DNA of 64,000 nt from Thalassotalea piscium (GTDB lineage: Bacteria > Pseudomonadota > Gammaproteobacteria > Enterobacterales > Alteromonadaceae), in assembly GCF_030295935.1 (NCBI RefSeq), contig NZ_AP027362.1, positions 434,001 through 498,000 of the forward strand, given 5' to 3'. The first letter of the stretch is position 1, and each line of letters begins with the position of its first letter. Position numbers and translations under genes: made by a program. This document shows, in pieces, positions 27,338-37,302 of this stretch. The notes below the pieces were generated by a model. It saw only the letters and a program-made list of their open reading frames with translations, had not been told where the DNA came from and did not search any database.

Positions 27338-28057
27338 TCAAAATACTAAGTGGCTACCTAGGCGATACTTATTACCTGGTGATGTTAAAATGGCAACACT
27401 AACAACTCCTTGCTTTGACCAAGTACGGCGTTTAACTTGTAAACAAGGCTGTTGCGTGTTGATAGCGAGCAATTTACTGATACTTTCATTTGCCAATACG
27501 GCTTCAATTTCATGGGTTGCTTCAGTCAAAGGAGCTTCATGAGATAAATACTCATGGGGCGTAATTTCAGTAAAGTTCTGCATAAGGTAATTAGGCACTA
27601 ACTTACTGTTTACGTAACGCTGCTCTAACTGAATAGCTTCGTTGTTTTCAAAATGCAATATCTCGGAATAAAAGATAGCTTGGTTAGGTTTAATATTGAG
27701 TAAAATGGCAATTTCATCTGAAACGTTAACGCTTTTTAATACCAACTGATTAGCATGGTGCTTGTGGCCTCGGTCTGCTATTTCGTCGGCAATGTTTCTA
27801 ATCTCTAAAAGCGAAGACTGAGATTTGAATGTTGCTACAAAAGTGCCTGCGCCTTGAGTACGTACTAACAAACCTTGTTCGGTTAGCTCTTGTAAAGCAC
27901 GTCTGGCTGTCATGCGGCTAACTGAAAATAGCTCAGCCAACTCGTTTTCCGACGGTACCTTGCTATGCTGTGACCAATCACCCGATTCTATTTTTTCACA
28001 AATATGCTGTTTTATAATGGCAAACTTGCTAGCCTTAACTGCTTTAGTTGAACTCAT
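27338..28057 (-). CDS. hutC: Histidine utilisation repressor HutC (GntR/HutC family)
   Basis: A 239-residue GntR-family regulator. The N-terminal winged helix (about 10-75) contains [29 protein letters not shown]. The C-terminal effector domain is of the UTRA type and binds urocanate in characterised HutC proteins. First gene of hutC-hutU-hutH, divergent from hutI. It should bind the TTGTATATACAA operators at 28080 and 28120, giving autoregulation. Confidence 0.94.
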   Translation of the reverse strand: MSSTKAVKASKFAIIKQHICEKIESGDWSQHSKVPSENELAELFSVSRMTARRALQELTEQGLLVRTQGAGTFVATFKSQSSLLEIRNIADEIADRGHKHHANQLVLKSVNVSDEIAILLNIKPNQAIFYSEILHFENNEAIQLEQRYVNSKLVPNYLMQNFTEITPHEYLSHEAPLTEATHEIEAVLANESISKLLAINTQQPCLQVKRRTWSKQGVVSVAILTSPGNKYRLGSHLVF

Positions 28058-28079
28058 TTTTCTACCTAATATATAAAGG

Positions 28080-28091
28080 TTGTATATACAA
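28080..28091. promoter_or_regulatory. HutC operator 1
   Basis: TTGTATATACAA, a perfect 12-bp palindrome of the kind bound by HutC-subfamily regulators, lies 23 bp upstream of the hutC start codon, where it could block hutCUH transcription. Confidence 0.75.
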
Positions 28092-28106
28092 TCTCATGAT
28101 TGCTTT

Positions 28107-28144
28107 AAAAGATCAATAGTTGTATATACAACTATTGATCTTTT
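28107..28144. promoter_or_regulatory. HutC operator 2 inside a 38-bp perfect palindrome
   Basis: TTGTATATACAA (28120-28131) is the centre of a perfect dyad that extends 13 bases further on each side (AAAAGATCAATAG on the left, CTATTGATCTTTT on the right). It lies 40 bp after operator 1 centre-to-centre and about 54 bp before hutI. It may bind one extended dimer or two, and could also form an RNA hairpin. Confidence 0.8.
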
Positions 28145-28197
28145 TGTTATGGTTTCTTTATTAATGGCTAATTATACAGCCTAAAGCTGGAGACAAT

Positions 28198-29430
28198 ATG
28201 AATAATTCAGAACAATGGCAGTCGCTTTTTATTAACGTTAACTTAGCTTCAATGGCAGAAGGCTCGAATGAATATGGCGCAATAGCGCATGCAGCACTAG
28301 CAATATCAAACGGGAAAATTGCCTGGCTTGGTAAAATGGAGCAGTTGCCAGACTATGATAAAAACTCGGTTAACGTAATTGATGGGCAAGGCAGGTGGCT
28401 TACACCTGGCTTAATCGACTGTCATACTCACCTAGTGTATGGCGGTAACCGTGCCAGCGAATTTGAAATGCGCCTACAGGGTAAAAGTTATCAAGAAATT
28501 GCGAGTGCTGGTGGCGGTATAGTGTCAACGGTAACAGCAACAAGAGCGGCTAGCGAGCAAGAGTTATTCGACAGTGCATTACCTCGTTTACGAAGTTTGC
28601 ACCAACAGGGCGTTACTACAATCGAAATAAAGTCGGGTTACGGTTTAGACACTGTAAATGAAATTAAAATGTTAACTGTTGCAGGTCAGCTAGCAACTAG
28701 TTTACCTGTGACTATTAAGCGAACATTTTTAGGTGCTCATGCTTTACCAAATGAGTACAAAGGAAATAGTAGTGGTTACATTGATGTAGTTTGCAATGAA
28801 ATGATCCCAAAAATTACAGCGGAAAAACTTGCTGATGCGGTAGATGTTTTTTGTGAGGGGATCGGCTTTAATATCGTTGAAACAGAGCAGGTGTTTAAAG
28901 CAGCACAGCAACATAATTTATCAATAAAAGTGCATGCAGAACAATTGTCAAATTTAGGTGGAACTGAACTGGCAGCTAGTTATCAAGCATTATCATCTGA
29001 TCATATCGAATTTTTAGATGAAGCGGGTGTGGTCGCAATGGCTAAGTCAGGAATGACAGCTGTACTTTTACCTGGCGCATTTTACTTTTTACGTGAAACA
29101 CAATTGCCGCCAATAGACTTACTACGTAAACATAATGTTGCTATGGCCGTTGCTACTGATGCTAACCCAGGCACATCACCTATACACTCTATTCAACTAA
29201 TGCTAAATATGGCTTGTACATTATTTAGGTTAACACCGGCAGAAGCATTAGCAGGTGTTACTCGAAATGGCGCCAAAGCACTTGGTTTAGCTAAACAAAA
29301 GGGACAACTTGCGGTAGGTTTTGATGCGGATATTGCCGTATGGAACATTAGCCAGCCAGCTGAGCTATGCTATCAATACGGTGTAAACCCATTAGCGCAA
29401 CTCTATTGTGCGGGCGAGCAGGTAATATAG
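28198..29430 (+). CDS. hutI: Imidazolonepropionase
   Basis: A metal-dependent amidohydrolase opening imidazolonepropionate to N-formimino-L-glutamate. The 410 residues are normal. Metal-ligand and substrate marks are [55 protein letters not shown] and [10 protein letters not shown]. It is divergent from hutC, with operators between. A hutG or hutF gene for the last step is not in this window. Confidence 0.97.
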   Translation: MNNSEQWQSLFINVNLASMAEGSNEYGAIAHAALAISNGKIAWLGKMEQLPDYDKNSVNVIDGQGRWLTPGLIDCHTHLVYGGNRASEFEMRLQGKSYQEIASAGGGIVSTVTATRAASEQELFDSALPRLRSLHQQGVTTIEIKSGYGLDTVNEIKMLTVAGQLATSLPVTIKRTFLGAHALPNEYKGNSSGYIDVVCNEMIPKITAEKLADAVDVFCEGIGFNIVETEQVFKAAQQHNLSIKVHAEQLSNLGGTELAASYQALSSDHIEFLDEAGVVAMAKSGMTAVLLPGAFYFLRETQLPPIDLLRKHNVAMAVATDANPGTSPIHSIQLMLNMACTLFRLTPAEALAGVTRNGAKALGLAKQKGQLAVGFDADIAVWNISQPAELCYQYGVNPLAQLYCAGEQVI

Positions 29431-29541
29431 CCAAAGTCATACTGTATTTAACTGAGAATGTTGCAAACAATTGTTGCTGTACAAAAGTCTTATACTTGAT
29501 TAACCTGAGGTATAATCAAAGCAGGGCCGTTTAGGCAGTTT

Positions 29542-31632
29542 ATGAAAAAAACTAGCACATTCTCATTTTTATATCGTTTTACTCCAAAACTGATTTTTAC
29601 GCTGTTAATACTAAGCTCATCATGGCCGGCCAATGCAGCTACAGTTGGTGGGTTTGCACAATATAATCTCGCCTTTATTGTAGGGATGGTAATCCCTGTG
29701 TTGATAATTTTAGTGTTACTTAATTCTGTTGCAGATATTAGACTGCGCTACCCCTTTGTTATTTCACTTACGTTAATCGCCCAACTTTACCTGTTGCAGT
29801 TCATCGAAAAAGAGTACGTTTCATTTTTATTTATCAGTGCAAGCGCCTTTATTAGTGCAATGCTGTTCAGCACTATCGGAGAAAAACTGGAAAATAAACT
29901 TAAGGCGTTATTTACCTTGTTGTTTAGCGGGTTGTTTATTGCGTTTTTGCTAAGCGTTCTGTTCATACAAGTCATTAGCATTGAGCAACTGTGGTTGGGC
30001 TTTATACTGCTTAATCTAGTTGTTGCTTTTATTGGGTTGCTTATTCTTAGCAAAAAGTTACAGATTGGCCTGTTAAAAGAGACTATTACTTTAGTCTTGG
30101 TGCTTCTGTATGGTATTGCACTCTATTTGTGGGAATTGGTTAGCATTTCAGAAAACTGGATAGTCTTTAGTGCAATAGCGATATATTTAATGTTTGTGGT
30201 AAATTACTGTTCAGCAGTAGTTAAACATCGCTTATTTAACGGTAATAATGAACTCGAACTATCACAAGAAATACCACAACAAGCGAATGAAAGTATTGCT
30301 GTTTTTGATCCAGTCACCAATTTACCGAACTATCACCAAAGCTTACATTGTTTGCGTTACTATAATGGTCATGACCCAAGTGCGCTGGCAATAATAGTCT
30401 TTAAACCGATAAATTTCTCACAAGTGAACAAGGTATTAGGGCACCACAACTCAGACATTTTGTTACTTCAATTAGCCTACACTTTACAAAAAGCAGTAGT
30501 AGATAATCCATTGTTGGTTAACTTTAACAACGCAACACATCCAATTCGCATTGCTCGCTTACAAGGCTTAGACTTTGTAATGGCACTCGATAGTAATGCT
30601 AGTCAACACCCTGTTAAAATATTAATAGAGCAATTGTGTCAGCAGTTAAAAGCAGCAGTACCTAACGCAATGAGTTTTAAAAGCTTCTCACTTAATTTTG
30701 ACTTGAGATTTGGCGTTGCTTTTGTTAATCACCATCAAAACGATCTTGAGCAAACTATTGCCTTTGCTGGCGACGCACTATTGGATGGAGAGCAAAACCT
30801 TCAGCTTATTCGTTACTTTAATCAGGAAGCTGAAAAGTATACTGAACAAAAGTTATTAATGATGGAAAAGCTTAAACAAGACATTATTGATAACAACATC
30901 TCTTGGGTTCTACAGCCGCAAATAGCGTTAAATAAAAGCCAATTAATAGGTTTTGAACTAATGTCTGACTGGCGTTCTACCAATGGAAATATGCTAGATG
31001 TTAACGAATTTATAGAGGTTGCTGAGTATAGTGGCGAAGCCTATCGTCTAGCACGGCAAATGATAGAGCAAGCTTGTAAGCTTATTTCTTTATTGCACCG
31101 AGAGCATTTTTATATTCAAGTGAGTGTAAATTTGTTTAGTAAAGATGTGTTAGAGCATGACTTAATTGAATTTATAGAGCAGGTTTCGAGCCAATACCAT
31201 ACCTCTTTACGCTATTTAGTTATTGAGCTAGATGAAACCTTACTCTTTGAAGCGCCAGACAAAGCTAAACTTATTATCGATCAGTTGAAATCTATTGGTG
31301 TTAAGGTATTAATTAATAACTTTTCAGGAAGCTATGAAGCTTTGCGTTATTTAAGACGATTAGCGATAGATCAGGTAAAAGTTAATTGTAGCCAATTAGT
31401 GGGTTTAAAAGACTCTGAACAATCTGAAAAAATAATTATTAGTGCATTAATTAACTTGGTTCGAAAAATGAAAGTGCCATTGTACGGCTCTGGTATTAAT
31501 AACAGTGAAATAAAAAATACCTATCTCGATATTGGAGGCGATATTGGGCAGGGAAATTTAATTACCGAAGGTATTAGGTTGGAAGATGCAAAAAAATGGA
31601 CAGCACAATGGCTGGTAGATCACGTACCTTAA
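29542..31632 (+). CDS. Membrane GGDEF-EAL protein with degenerate catalytic motifs
   Basis: A 696-residue protein. Residues 1-230 hold a signal-like N-terminus and about seven to eight hydrophobic helices. A GGDEF-like domain (about 255-410) follows, whose signature is RLQGLDFVMAL in place of GGDEF. An EAL-like domain (about 435-690) has GFELMSDWR in place of ExLxR and INNFSGSYE in place of the DDFGTG loop. Both active sites look lost, so it is probably a c-di-GMP-independent or sensing regulator, not an enzyme. Monocistronic; rraA converges. Confidence 0.8.
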   Translation: MKKTSTFSFLYRFTPKLIFTLLILSSSWPANAATVGGFAQYNLAFIVGMVIPVLIILVLLNSVADIRLRYPFVISLTLIAQLYLLQFIEKEYVSFLFISASAFISAMLFSTIGEKLENKLKALFTLLFSGLFIAFLLSVLFIQVISIEQLWLGFILLNLVVAFIGLLILSKKLQIGLLKETITLVLVLLYGIALYLWELVSISENWIVFSAIAIYLMFVVNYCSAVVKHRLFNGNNELELSQEIPQQANESIAVFDPVTNLPNYHQSLHCLRYYNGHDPSALAIIVFKPINFSQVNKVLGHHNSDILLLQLAYTLQKAVVDNPLLVNFNNATHPIRIARLQGLDFVMALDSNASQHPVKILIEQLCQQLKAAVPNAMSFKSFSLNFDLRFGVAFVNHHQNDLEQTIAFAGDALLDGEQNLQLIRYFNQEAEKYTEQKLLMMEKLKQDIIDNNISWVLQPQIALNKSQLIGFELMSDWRSTNGNMLDVNEFIEVAEYSGEAYRLARQMIEQACKLISLLHREHFYIQVSVNLFSKDVLEHDLIEFIEQVSSQYHTSLRYLVIELDETLLFEAPDKAKLIIDQLKSIGVKVLINNFSGSYEALRYLRRLAIDQVKVNCSQLVGLKDSEQSEKIIISALINLVRKMKVPLYGSGINNSEIKNTYLDIGGDIGQGNLITEGIRLEDAKKWTAQWLVDHVP

Positions 31633-31635
31633 AGA

Positions 31636-31658
31636 AAAGAGCAGTAAAACTGCTCTTT
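31636..31658 (-). terminator. Terminator between the GGDEF-EAL gene and rraA
   Basis: AAAGAGCAGT-AAA-ACTGCTCTTT hairpin between two convergent stop codons. The T-rich side (TTTTCTTT) favours minus-strand use after rraA, but it can probably serve both genes. Confidence 0.75.
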
Positions 31659-31669
31659 GATACTCGTTT

Positions 31670-32155
31670 TTAGTCAATATCTAAAGGCTCTGGCGACAAA
31701 ATAATACCGGTATTATCTACATAGATATGATCATCAGGGAGAAAAGTAACGCCACCGAAGTTAACCGCTAAATCATTGTCACCTATGTTTTCATCGGTTG
31801 CACCTACAGGTATTGATACAAGCCCTTGAATACCAATTTCTATTTCTTCTAACATATCGACATCGCGAACACTGCCATAACAAACAATACCTTCCCAGCC
31901 GTTTTTAGCTGCTGCTTGTGCAATATCGCTATCAATTAATGCTCTGCGGGTTGAACCACCGCCATCAATTACCATAACCTTGCCTGTACCATCAGTTTCA
32001 GCAAGTTGTATTATTAATCCATTGCTTTCAAAGCATTTAATTGTAACCACTTGGCCGCCAAAAGAACTCCTGCCACCAAAGTTGCAAAAAATAGGCTCTA
32101 CCACATCAATTAAATCAGCGTAAATATTACATAATTCAGAAGTATTATATTCCAT
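31670..32155 (-). CDS. rraA: Regulator of ribonuclease activity A
   Basis: A 161-residue trimeric protein that binds RNase E and inhibits RNA decay. The sequence runs [56 protein letters not shown] and the glycine-rich [17 protein letters not shown] end. Length matches E. coli (161 aa). In E. coli rraA lies next to hslVU-menA; here a chemoreceptor gene separates it from hslU. Confidence 0.95.
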   Translation of the reverse strand: MEYNTSELCNIYADLIDVVEPIFCNFGGRSSFGGQVVTIKCFESNGLIIQLAETDGTGKVMVIDGGGSTRRALIDSDIAQAAAKNGWEGIVCYGSVRDVDMLEEIEIGIQGLVSIPVGATDENIGDNDLAVNFGGVTFLPDDHIYVDNTGIILSPEPLDID

Positions 32156-32471
32156 GTGAGTTTCCTATAACGGTTAGGTATTCGCTTTTGGCTTAGTATA
32201 GCGCGACTACTTAGTGAATTAAACAACCAATAAGACCAACTATATGAAAATAAATAATAAAAATATTACATAATAAAATAGTGTTGGCGATTTATTATGG
32301 TTAACGATGAGGTTTAGGCTTAACTTGTAACGCCGCTCGATTATAGAGGTGCGTATTTTTTCAACCAAAAAAACGATATATCAGTGAGTTATACTTTGCA
32401 CAAAACTTTTTATTTATGACTATACTGAAATTTGATAAAAAAATTACAATAACTAAAGGTAATAATGATAG
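32156..32471. other. 316-bp intergenic region, no gene seen
   Basis: This divergent spacer between rraA and the chemoreceptor gene is AT-rich and must hold both promoters, but no clear -35/-10 pair, repeat or small ORF with a ribosome site was found. A TATACT at 32419-32424 is a possible -10 for the chemoreceptor gene. Confidence 0.5.
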
Positions 32472-34331
32472 ATGTTAATAAAACACAAACTTACCGCCAA
32501 TACAGGGATATTAATTGTAGCGTTGATTTTTATGCTGGGACTGCTTACCTATTCGGTTAACTCATTAGAAAGTGATATCGCTACGGCGCGTTTAATTGGA
32601 AATATAGAGACGGAAGTATTGCAATTACGGCGAGATGAAAAAGACTTCTTAGCGCGTAAGTTACTTAAATACCGAGACAGCTTTGTTAAAAAACACAGTG
32701 AATTAAAGCAAGATATTAGTGCATTAGAACAGGTGTTCATCGACCAACCCAGCCAAGCAAATGACATAAAATCTCTTAATACGGTGATTGAAGAATACAG
32801 TAATATATTTAATAAAATTGTGGAGGAGCAGCAAGTTATTGGGCTTGACCATAATGATGGGGTTTACGGTGAATTAAGACGAGCAGTACATGCAGTAGAA
32901 GAAATACTGAAAGGATCAGACGACAAATTACTCAGTGGTATGTTACAACTTAGACGCAGTGAAAAGGACTTCTTGTTACGCGTTGATGATAAATATTGGC
33001 AGAAGTGGCAAAGGGACTCTTTAGTATTAATTGCAGATATTAAAGCAAGTGAGTTAGACAGTTCAGTCAGATCTCAAATTATTGATTATATTGGTACTTA
33101 CGATAAAACATTTGCTAAGTTGGTTGAATCACAACGTATTATGGGCTTTACATCAGACCAAGGTTTACGCGGAGAAATGCGCGCAACTGTTCATCAAGTT
33201 GATCAGTTACTTGAACAGGTTTTAGTGGCGAGTAGAGCTCGTGTTGAAGCGCATGTCAATTCAGTTAATACCGCGGCATACTTATTGTTTGCTGTTGTGT
33301 TAGTTATTGCGATAACTTTCGCTGTTTATATGAGCCGTAATATTTTATCAGGTATTACACAGTTACAAGATAAAATGAATGAAGTTGCTGAAACAAAAGA
33401 TTTATCTATTGTACTAGAGACGTCATCGAAAGATGAATTAGGCAATATGGCTGATGTTTTTAATAAAATGATCACAAGCTTTAGAAATTTAATTATTGAG
33501 GTAAATCATTCTGTTGAAACGGTAAATGTTGCGACTCGAAACCTTTCTGAAAATATTCATAAAGCTAACGAAGGTGTTGATTCTCAAATTCAACAAACAG
33601 ACTTAGTTGCAACAGCGGTGACAGAAATGGTCGCTACCGTTGACGAAATTGCACAAAACACACAGTCTGCCGCAGACAAAGCTGATCTTACCAACCAAAA
33701 TGCGCTGAAAGGAAAAGGCGGGGTTGATTCAACTATTAGTAAAATTGATGAACTATCGATGAAACTATTAGATTCAGAAAATGTGGTAAAAGAATTGGAA
33801 AAAGATTCGGTTACTATAGGCTCGGTATTAGATGTTATTCGTAGTATTGCAGAGCAAACAAACCTATTAGCATTAAATGCAGCAATAGAGGCAGCAAGAG
33901 CGGGCGAGCAAGGACGTGGTTTTGCTGTAGTGGCTGATGAAGTAAGAACATTAGCAAGTCGAACGCAAGACTCTACGAAAGAAATTGAAACAATTATAGG
34001 TTCATTACAAGCACGCACAAAAGAAATTGTTTCACACATGGCAACCTGCCGTACTCAAGGTCAAGAAAGCGCTGACCAAGCTGCAACTGCTGGCGCAATG
34101 CTTGAAGAAATTACCCAAGACGTTTCAACTATTATGGACATGAATACAACAATTGCTGCGGCTATTCAAGAACAAAGCATTGTGGCGTCTGAAGTGAATC
34201 AACATGTCGTTATGATACGTGACGTTGCGGAAGAGGCGGGCAGTGCAGCTAAACAGAACTCTCATATGAGTGAAGAGCTATCACAACAAGCAGAAGTGCT
34301 AAATAAAGAAGTTAATCAGTTCAAAGTATAA
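32472..34331 (+). CDS. Methyl-accepting chemotaxis protein with HBM-type sensor
   Basis: A 619-residue chemoreceptor. First membrane helix is at about 12-30; a helical periplasmic sensor (about 30-265) carries two copies of the R-R-x-EKDFL-x-R motif ([11 protein letters not shown] and [11 protein letters not shown]), the mark of helical bimodular (HBM) domains. Second membrane helix about 266-285, HAMP to about 340, then the signalling hairpin with [23 protein letters not shown] domains bind organic acids in known cases. No C-terminal CheR-binding pentapeptide. No che genes are adjacent. Confidence 0.93.
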   Translation: MLIKHKLTANTGILIVALIFMLGLLTYSVNSLESDIATARLIGNIETEVLQLRRDEKDFLARKLLKYRDSFVKKHSELKQDISALEQVFIDQPSQANDIKSLNTVIEEYSNIFNKIVEEQQVIGLDHNDGVYGELRRAVHAVEEILKGSDDKLLSGMLQLRRSEKDFLLRVDDKYWQKWQRDSLVLIADIKASELDSSVRSQIIDYIGTYDKTFAKLVESQRIMGFTSDQGLRGEMRATVHQVDQLLEQVLVASRARVEAHVNSVNTAAYLLFAVVLVIAITFAVYMSRNILSGITQLQDKMNEVAETKDLSIVLETSSKDELGNMADVFNKMITSFRNLIIEVNHSVETVNVATRNLSENIHKANEGVDSQIQQTDLVATAVTEMVATVDEIAQNTQSAADKADLTNQNALKGKGGVDSTISKIDELSMKLLDSENVVKELEKDSVTIGSVLDVIRSIAEQTNLLALNAAIEAARAGEQGRGFAVVADEVRTLASRTQDSTKEIETIIGSLQARTKEIVSHMATCRTQGQESADQAATAGAMLEEITQDVSTIMDMNTTIAAAIQEQSIVASEVNQHVVMIRDVAEEAGSAAKQNSHMSEELSQQAEVLNKEVNQFKV

Positions 34332-34335
34332 TGTA

Positions 34336-34370
34336 AAAAGGTGGTGTTATTGATAATAACACCACCTTTT
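34336..34370 (+). terminator. Terminator of the chemoreceptor gene
   Basis: Long stem AAAAGGTGGTGTTATT / AATAACACCACCTTTT with a three-base loop, followed by GCTTCTTTTT, starting 5 bp after the stop. Confidence 0.85.
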
Positions 34371-34420
34371 GCTTCTTTTTCTACTATCAATTAAGTGAGC
34401 TTAACCTCAGTACTAAAGAT

Positions 34421-34531
34421 CTACCGCGTTTTTACTTATTTATGGGGAACAACCCCATTACATAAGTTCAGCCTTGTATAAACACCAAATAAATCGCTGC
34501 AAAAATGTACTGCAAAGATAAACACGCCCTA
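34421..34531. repeat. Partial copy of the 13390 TIR element
   Basis: A 111-bp segment nearly identical, in reverse orientation, to the left end of the element at 13390-13845. It ends in the same terminus AACACGCCCTA(A). It contains the hairpin ATGGGG-AACAA-CCCCAT. It lies between the chemoreceptor terminator and the hslU stop. The tandem array and the other end are absent. Confidence 0.8.
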
Positions 34532-34537
34532 ATAACT

Positions 34538-35866
34538 TTATAGAATGAAGCGACTTAAATCTTCATTTTGTATTACATCGCTGAGAATATTATTAACAAA
34601 CGCTTGATCGATAATAATTTCTTCACCAGCACGATCGTTAGCGGTAAATGAAATTTCTTCCGTAAGCTTTTCTAACATAGTATGTAAACGTCTGGCACCA
34701 ATGTTTTCAGTAGTTTCATTAACTTGCCATGCGGCATTAGCAATTGCCTTTATGCCATCGTCACTGAATTTAATATGAAAGTTTTCAGTCGCTAGCAACG
34801 CAATATATTGCTCAGTAAGAGAAGCGTTAGGCTCGGTAAGAATGCGGACAAAATCATCTGCCGTTAATGCTTTTAACTCAACGCGTATGGGTAAACGCCC
34901 TTGCAACTCAGGTATTAGGTCAGATGGTTTTGACATTTGAAATGCGCCAGAAGCGATAAACAAGATATGATCTGTTTTTACCATGCCATGTTTAGTGCTA
35001 ACAGTTGAGCCTTCAACTAAGGGGAGTAAATCACGCTGAACACCTTCTCTTGACACATCTGGTCCAGAGCTATCACCGCGTTTACAAATTTTGTCAATTT
35101 CGTCGATAAAAACAATGCCATTTTGTTCAACCGCTTCAAGTGCTTTAATTTTAATCTCTTCAGGGTTAACAATCTTAGATGCTTCTTCTTCTTGAAGTGC
35201 TTTAAATGCATCTTTAATTTTTAATTTACGTTTAGTTGTTTTTTCACTTGATAAGCTTTGAAACATATTTTGTAGTTGCGAGGTCATGTCTTCCATGCCT
35301 GGTGGAGCCATAATTTCAACACCCATTTGTGGAGCAGCAAGGTCGATCTCTATTTCTTTGTCGTCTAACTGTCCTTCTCGTAACTTCTTACGAAATACTT
35401 GACGTGTAGTGCTGTTGTCTGACTTTTCATCATTACCAAATGAATCGCGGGCAGGAGGTAATAAAATATCTAATATACGTTCTTCTGCAGCTTCCTCTGC
35501 AAGGTGCTTAACCCGAGTCATTTCTAGCTCTTTGGTCATTTTTATTGCCATATCAGCTAAGTCACGAATAATAGTTTCAACTTCTTTACCAACATAACCG
35601 ACTTCGGTGAACTTAGTTGCTTCTACTTTAATAAAGGGAGCATTGGCAAGCTTTGCTAAGCGGCGAGCAATTTCAGTTTTACCAACACCAGTAGGGCCAA
35701 TCATTAATATATTTTTAGGTGTAACTTCAGTGCGCAGCTCTTCATTTAACTGCATTCGGCGCCAGCGATTTCTGAGTGCAATAGCAACCGCTCGTTTAGC
35801 ATCGCTTTGTCCAACAATGTGGCTATCTAATTCATGAACTATTTCACGAGGTGTCATATTCGACAT
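34538..35866 (-). CDS. hslU: HslUV protease ATPase subunit
   Basis: A 442-residue AAA+ unfoldase that feeds substrates to HslV. N-terminus is [34 protein letters not shown] in form. Walker A is GPTGVGKTE and Walker B VFIDEIDK. The I-domain is about 110-240, and the C-terminus DLSRFIL inserts into HslV pockets. Length matches E. coli (443). Located 29 bp downstream of hslV in the same operon. Confidence 0.97.
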   Translation of the reverse strand: MSNMTPREIVHELDSHIVGQSDAKRAVAIALRNRWRRMQLNEELRTEVTPKNILMIGPTGVGKTEIARRLAKLANAPFIKVEATKFTEVGYVGKEVETIIRDLADMAIKMTKELEMTRVKHLAEEAAEERILDILLPPARDSFGNDEKSDNSTTRQVFRKKLREGQLDDKEIEIDLAAPQMGVEIMAPPGMEDMTSQLQNMFQSLSSEKTTKRKLKIKDAFKALQEEEASKIVNPEEIKIKALEAVEQNGIVFIDEIDKICKRGDSSGPDVSREGVQRDLLPLVEGSTVSTKHGMVKTDHILFIASGAFQMSKPSDLIPELQGRLPIRVELKALTADDFVRILTEPNASLTEQYIALLATENFHIKFSDDGIKAIANAAWQVNETTENIGARRLHTMLEKLTEEISFTANDRAGEEIIIDQAFVNNILSDVIQNEDLSRFIL

Positions 35867-35895
35867 TATATTTTCCTTACTATGGTGCGTTGCGA

Positions 35896-36414
35896 CTAAA
35901 GCTCATCAATGGTGTGATGTTGGTTGGTGAATACACAGATGTCGCCAGCAATTTTTAATGACTTTTCAACAATTTCTTTTGCAGATAATTCGGTATTTTC
36001 TAACAGGGCTAATGCGGCTGATTGGGCGAAGTTACCGCCACTGCCAATAGCGATAAGATCATGCTCAGGTTGAACCACATCGCCGTTACCGGTAATGATA
36101 AGTGATGCAGTTTCATCAGCTACCGCTAGTAACGCTTCAAGCTTTCGTAATGCACGATCGCTGCGCCAATCTTTTGCTAATTCAACAGCAGCTTTGGTTA
36201 AATGACCTTGATGCATTTCTAATTTACTTTCAAAGCGTTCAAATAACGTAAAGGCATCAGCCGTTCCTCCGGCAAAGCCAGCAAGTACTTTATCATTATA
36301 TAAACGGCGAACTTTACGGGCATTACCTTTCATTACGGTATTACCAAGTGAAACTTGGCCATCGCCACCTATGACAACTTTGCCATTACGTCTTACGGAA
36401 ACTATCGTAGTCAC
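35896..36414 (-). CDS. hslV: HslUV protease peptidase subunit
   Basis: A 172-residue proteasome-like peptidase forming a double hexamer with HslU. After Met removal the N-terminal Thr of [19 protein letters not shown] is the nucleophile. [25 protein letters not shown] and [13 protein letters not shown] are typical. Transcription is expected from the heat-shock promoter at 36469-36494, through a hairpin in the leader. Confidence 0.97.
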   Translation of the reverse strand: MTTIVSVRRNGKVVIGGDGQVSLGNTVMKGNARKVRRLYNDKVLAGFAGGTADAFTLFERFESKLEMHQGHLTKAAVELAKDWRSDRALRKLEALLAVADETASLIITGNGDVVQPEHDLIAIGSGGNFAQSAALALLENTELSAKEIVEKSLKIAGDICVFTNQHHTIDEL

Positions 36415-36433
36415 AATAAACCTCTATTAATTA

Positions 36434-36448
36434 TCGGCCTAAGGCCGA
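36434..36448 (-). promoter_or_regulatory. Hairpin in the hslVU 5' leader
   Basis: TCGGCCTAAGGCCGA is a perfect inverted repeat right after the predicted transcription start and about 20 bp before the hslV start codon. E. coli hslVU mRNA also has a 5' stem-loop that affects its stability; the same role is inferred. Confidence 0.55.
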
Positions 36449-36468
36449 GGAAACTCTATTGTTAATAG

Positions 36469-36494
36469 ATAAGGGGGGATATTGTTTTTTCAAG
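36469..36494 (-). promoter_or_regulatory. Sigma-32 (RpoH) heat-shock promoter of hslVU
   Basis: On the minus strand CTTGAAA (36488-36494) is followed after 11 bases by CCCCTTAT (36469-36476). This matches the sigma-32 consensus CTTGAAA and CCCCATNT closely. It lies about 55 bp upstream of hslV. Confidence 0.85.
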
Positions 36495-36654
36495 GGGAGG
36501 TAGAGTAAATAACATTGACGATACCCATGTAATAACAACCCAAATAAAAAAGTGGTCACTTGTTTATTCTGATTGCTAGTACATAAAAATCCCTGTGGCT
36601 TGCTTTTCTCAAGTATGAGTTTTCGCAAAATGGATATATATCGCTATGTTTGTG

Positions 36655-37209
36655 TTATTTCCATAGCAATACTTGGCAGTAATTAATGTTATTGCTGCGT
36701 AATCTATGTTTGTCTTTTTCAGCACCGCGCTTTCTTGGGTATGGCCCAAGGTATACTTGATACCAAGTTGAGTTTGAGCCTTTAGCTTGTCTAATATATG
36801 ACTCTAAGCCAACAAATGCGATATTCGCTTTTAGCACTTCAGCCTGTTTTTGTGTTCTAAATGAACCACATTGAAGCTTGTACGGGCCTTTAGTTTCAAC
36901 TTCGTATTGACCCTCTTCTACTTCTTTGGTTTTTAATTTTTCGGGGTAATCCCATTTTTCTTTGGGTGGCGCAGGAAGTGTTGTTTTAGGGGTAATAACG
37001 GGGACTTCTTTTTCTTTTACTGGCAGTGTTGTTTCAGTTGCGCTATCGATTTTCCATAAGCCATAGATAAATGCAATAATTGCACACACTGTAATAACCG
37101 CAATTACTTTAAGTTTTGCCGATCCATTTTGTTGTGGCGCCTGCTTATTGCTTTTATAAGGGTTATTTTTTTTATTTGTTTTACGAGAAACGTAATCTTG
37201 GTGTGCCAT
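36655..37209 (-). CDS. ftsN: Cell division protein FtsN (short)
   Basis: A 184-residue bitopic protein. The cytoplasmic start MAHQDYVSRK matches the conserved FtsN opening (D-Y-V-x-R) that contacts FtsA. One membrane helix is at about 34-52 (VIAVITVCAIIAFIYGLW), then a proline-rich linker and a C-terminal SPOR domain (about 105-184; YKLQCGSFRTQKQAEVLKANI) that binds denuded septal peptidoglycan. It is clearly shorter than E. coli FtsN (319 aa), mainly in the linker. Its position between priA and hslV matches the E. coli order. Confidence 0.88.
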   Translation of the reverse strand: MAHQDYVSRKTNKKNNPYKSNKQAPQQNGSAKLKVIAVITVCAIIAFIYGLWKIDSATETTLPVKEKEVPVITPKTTLPAPPKEKWDYPEKLKTKEVEEGQYEVETKGPYKLQCGSFRTQKQAEVLKANIAFVGLESYIRQAKGSNSTWYQVYLGPYPRKRGAEKDKHRLRSNNINYCQVLLWK

Positions 37210-37302
37210 TAATATAAATCACTACATAAAAAGGAGAAAATATTGCTGCTAGTATTGTAACGGGTTAGGTTAAAAATGCTATGTCTTTTAGTTGATAAAG
37301 TT

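Noticed and set aside
27318-27341. hutU start at TTG 27341
   Set aside because: ATG 27317 has an AGGA site at good spacing and fits the family N-terminus.
29494-29518. TTAACCTGAGGTATAATC resembling a MITE end or a promoter
   Set aside because: Only about 9 bases match the MITE terminus with no partner end, and the -35/-10 spacing is too short for a promoter.
36431-36628. 65-codon minus-strand ORF between ftsN and hslV
   Set aside because: It runs over the sigma-32 promoter and leader hairpin of hslVU and lacks a ribosome site.
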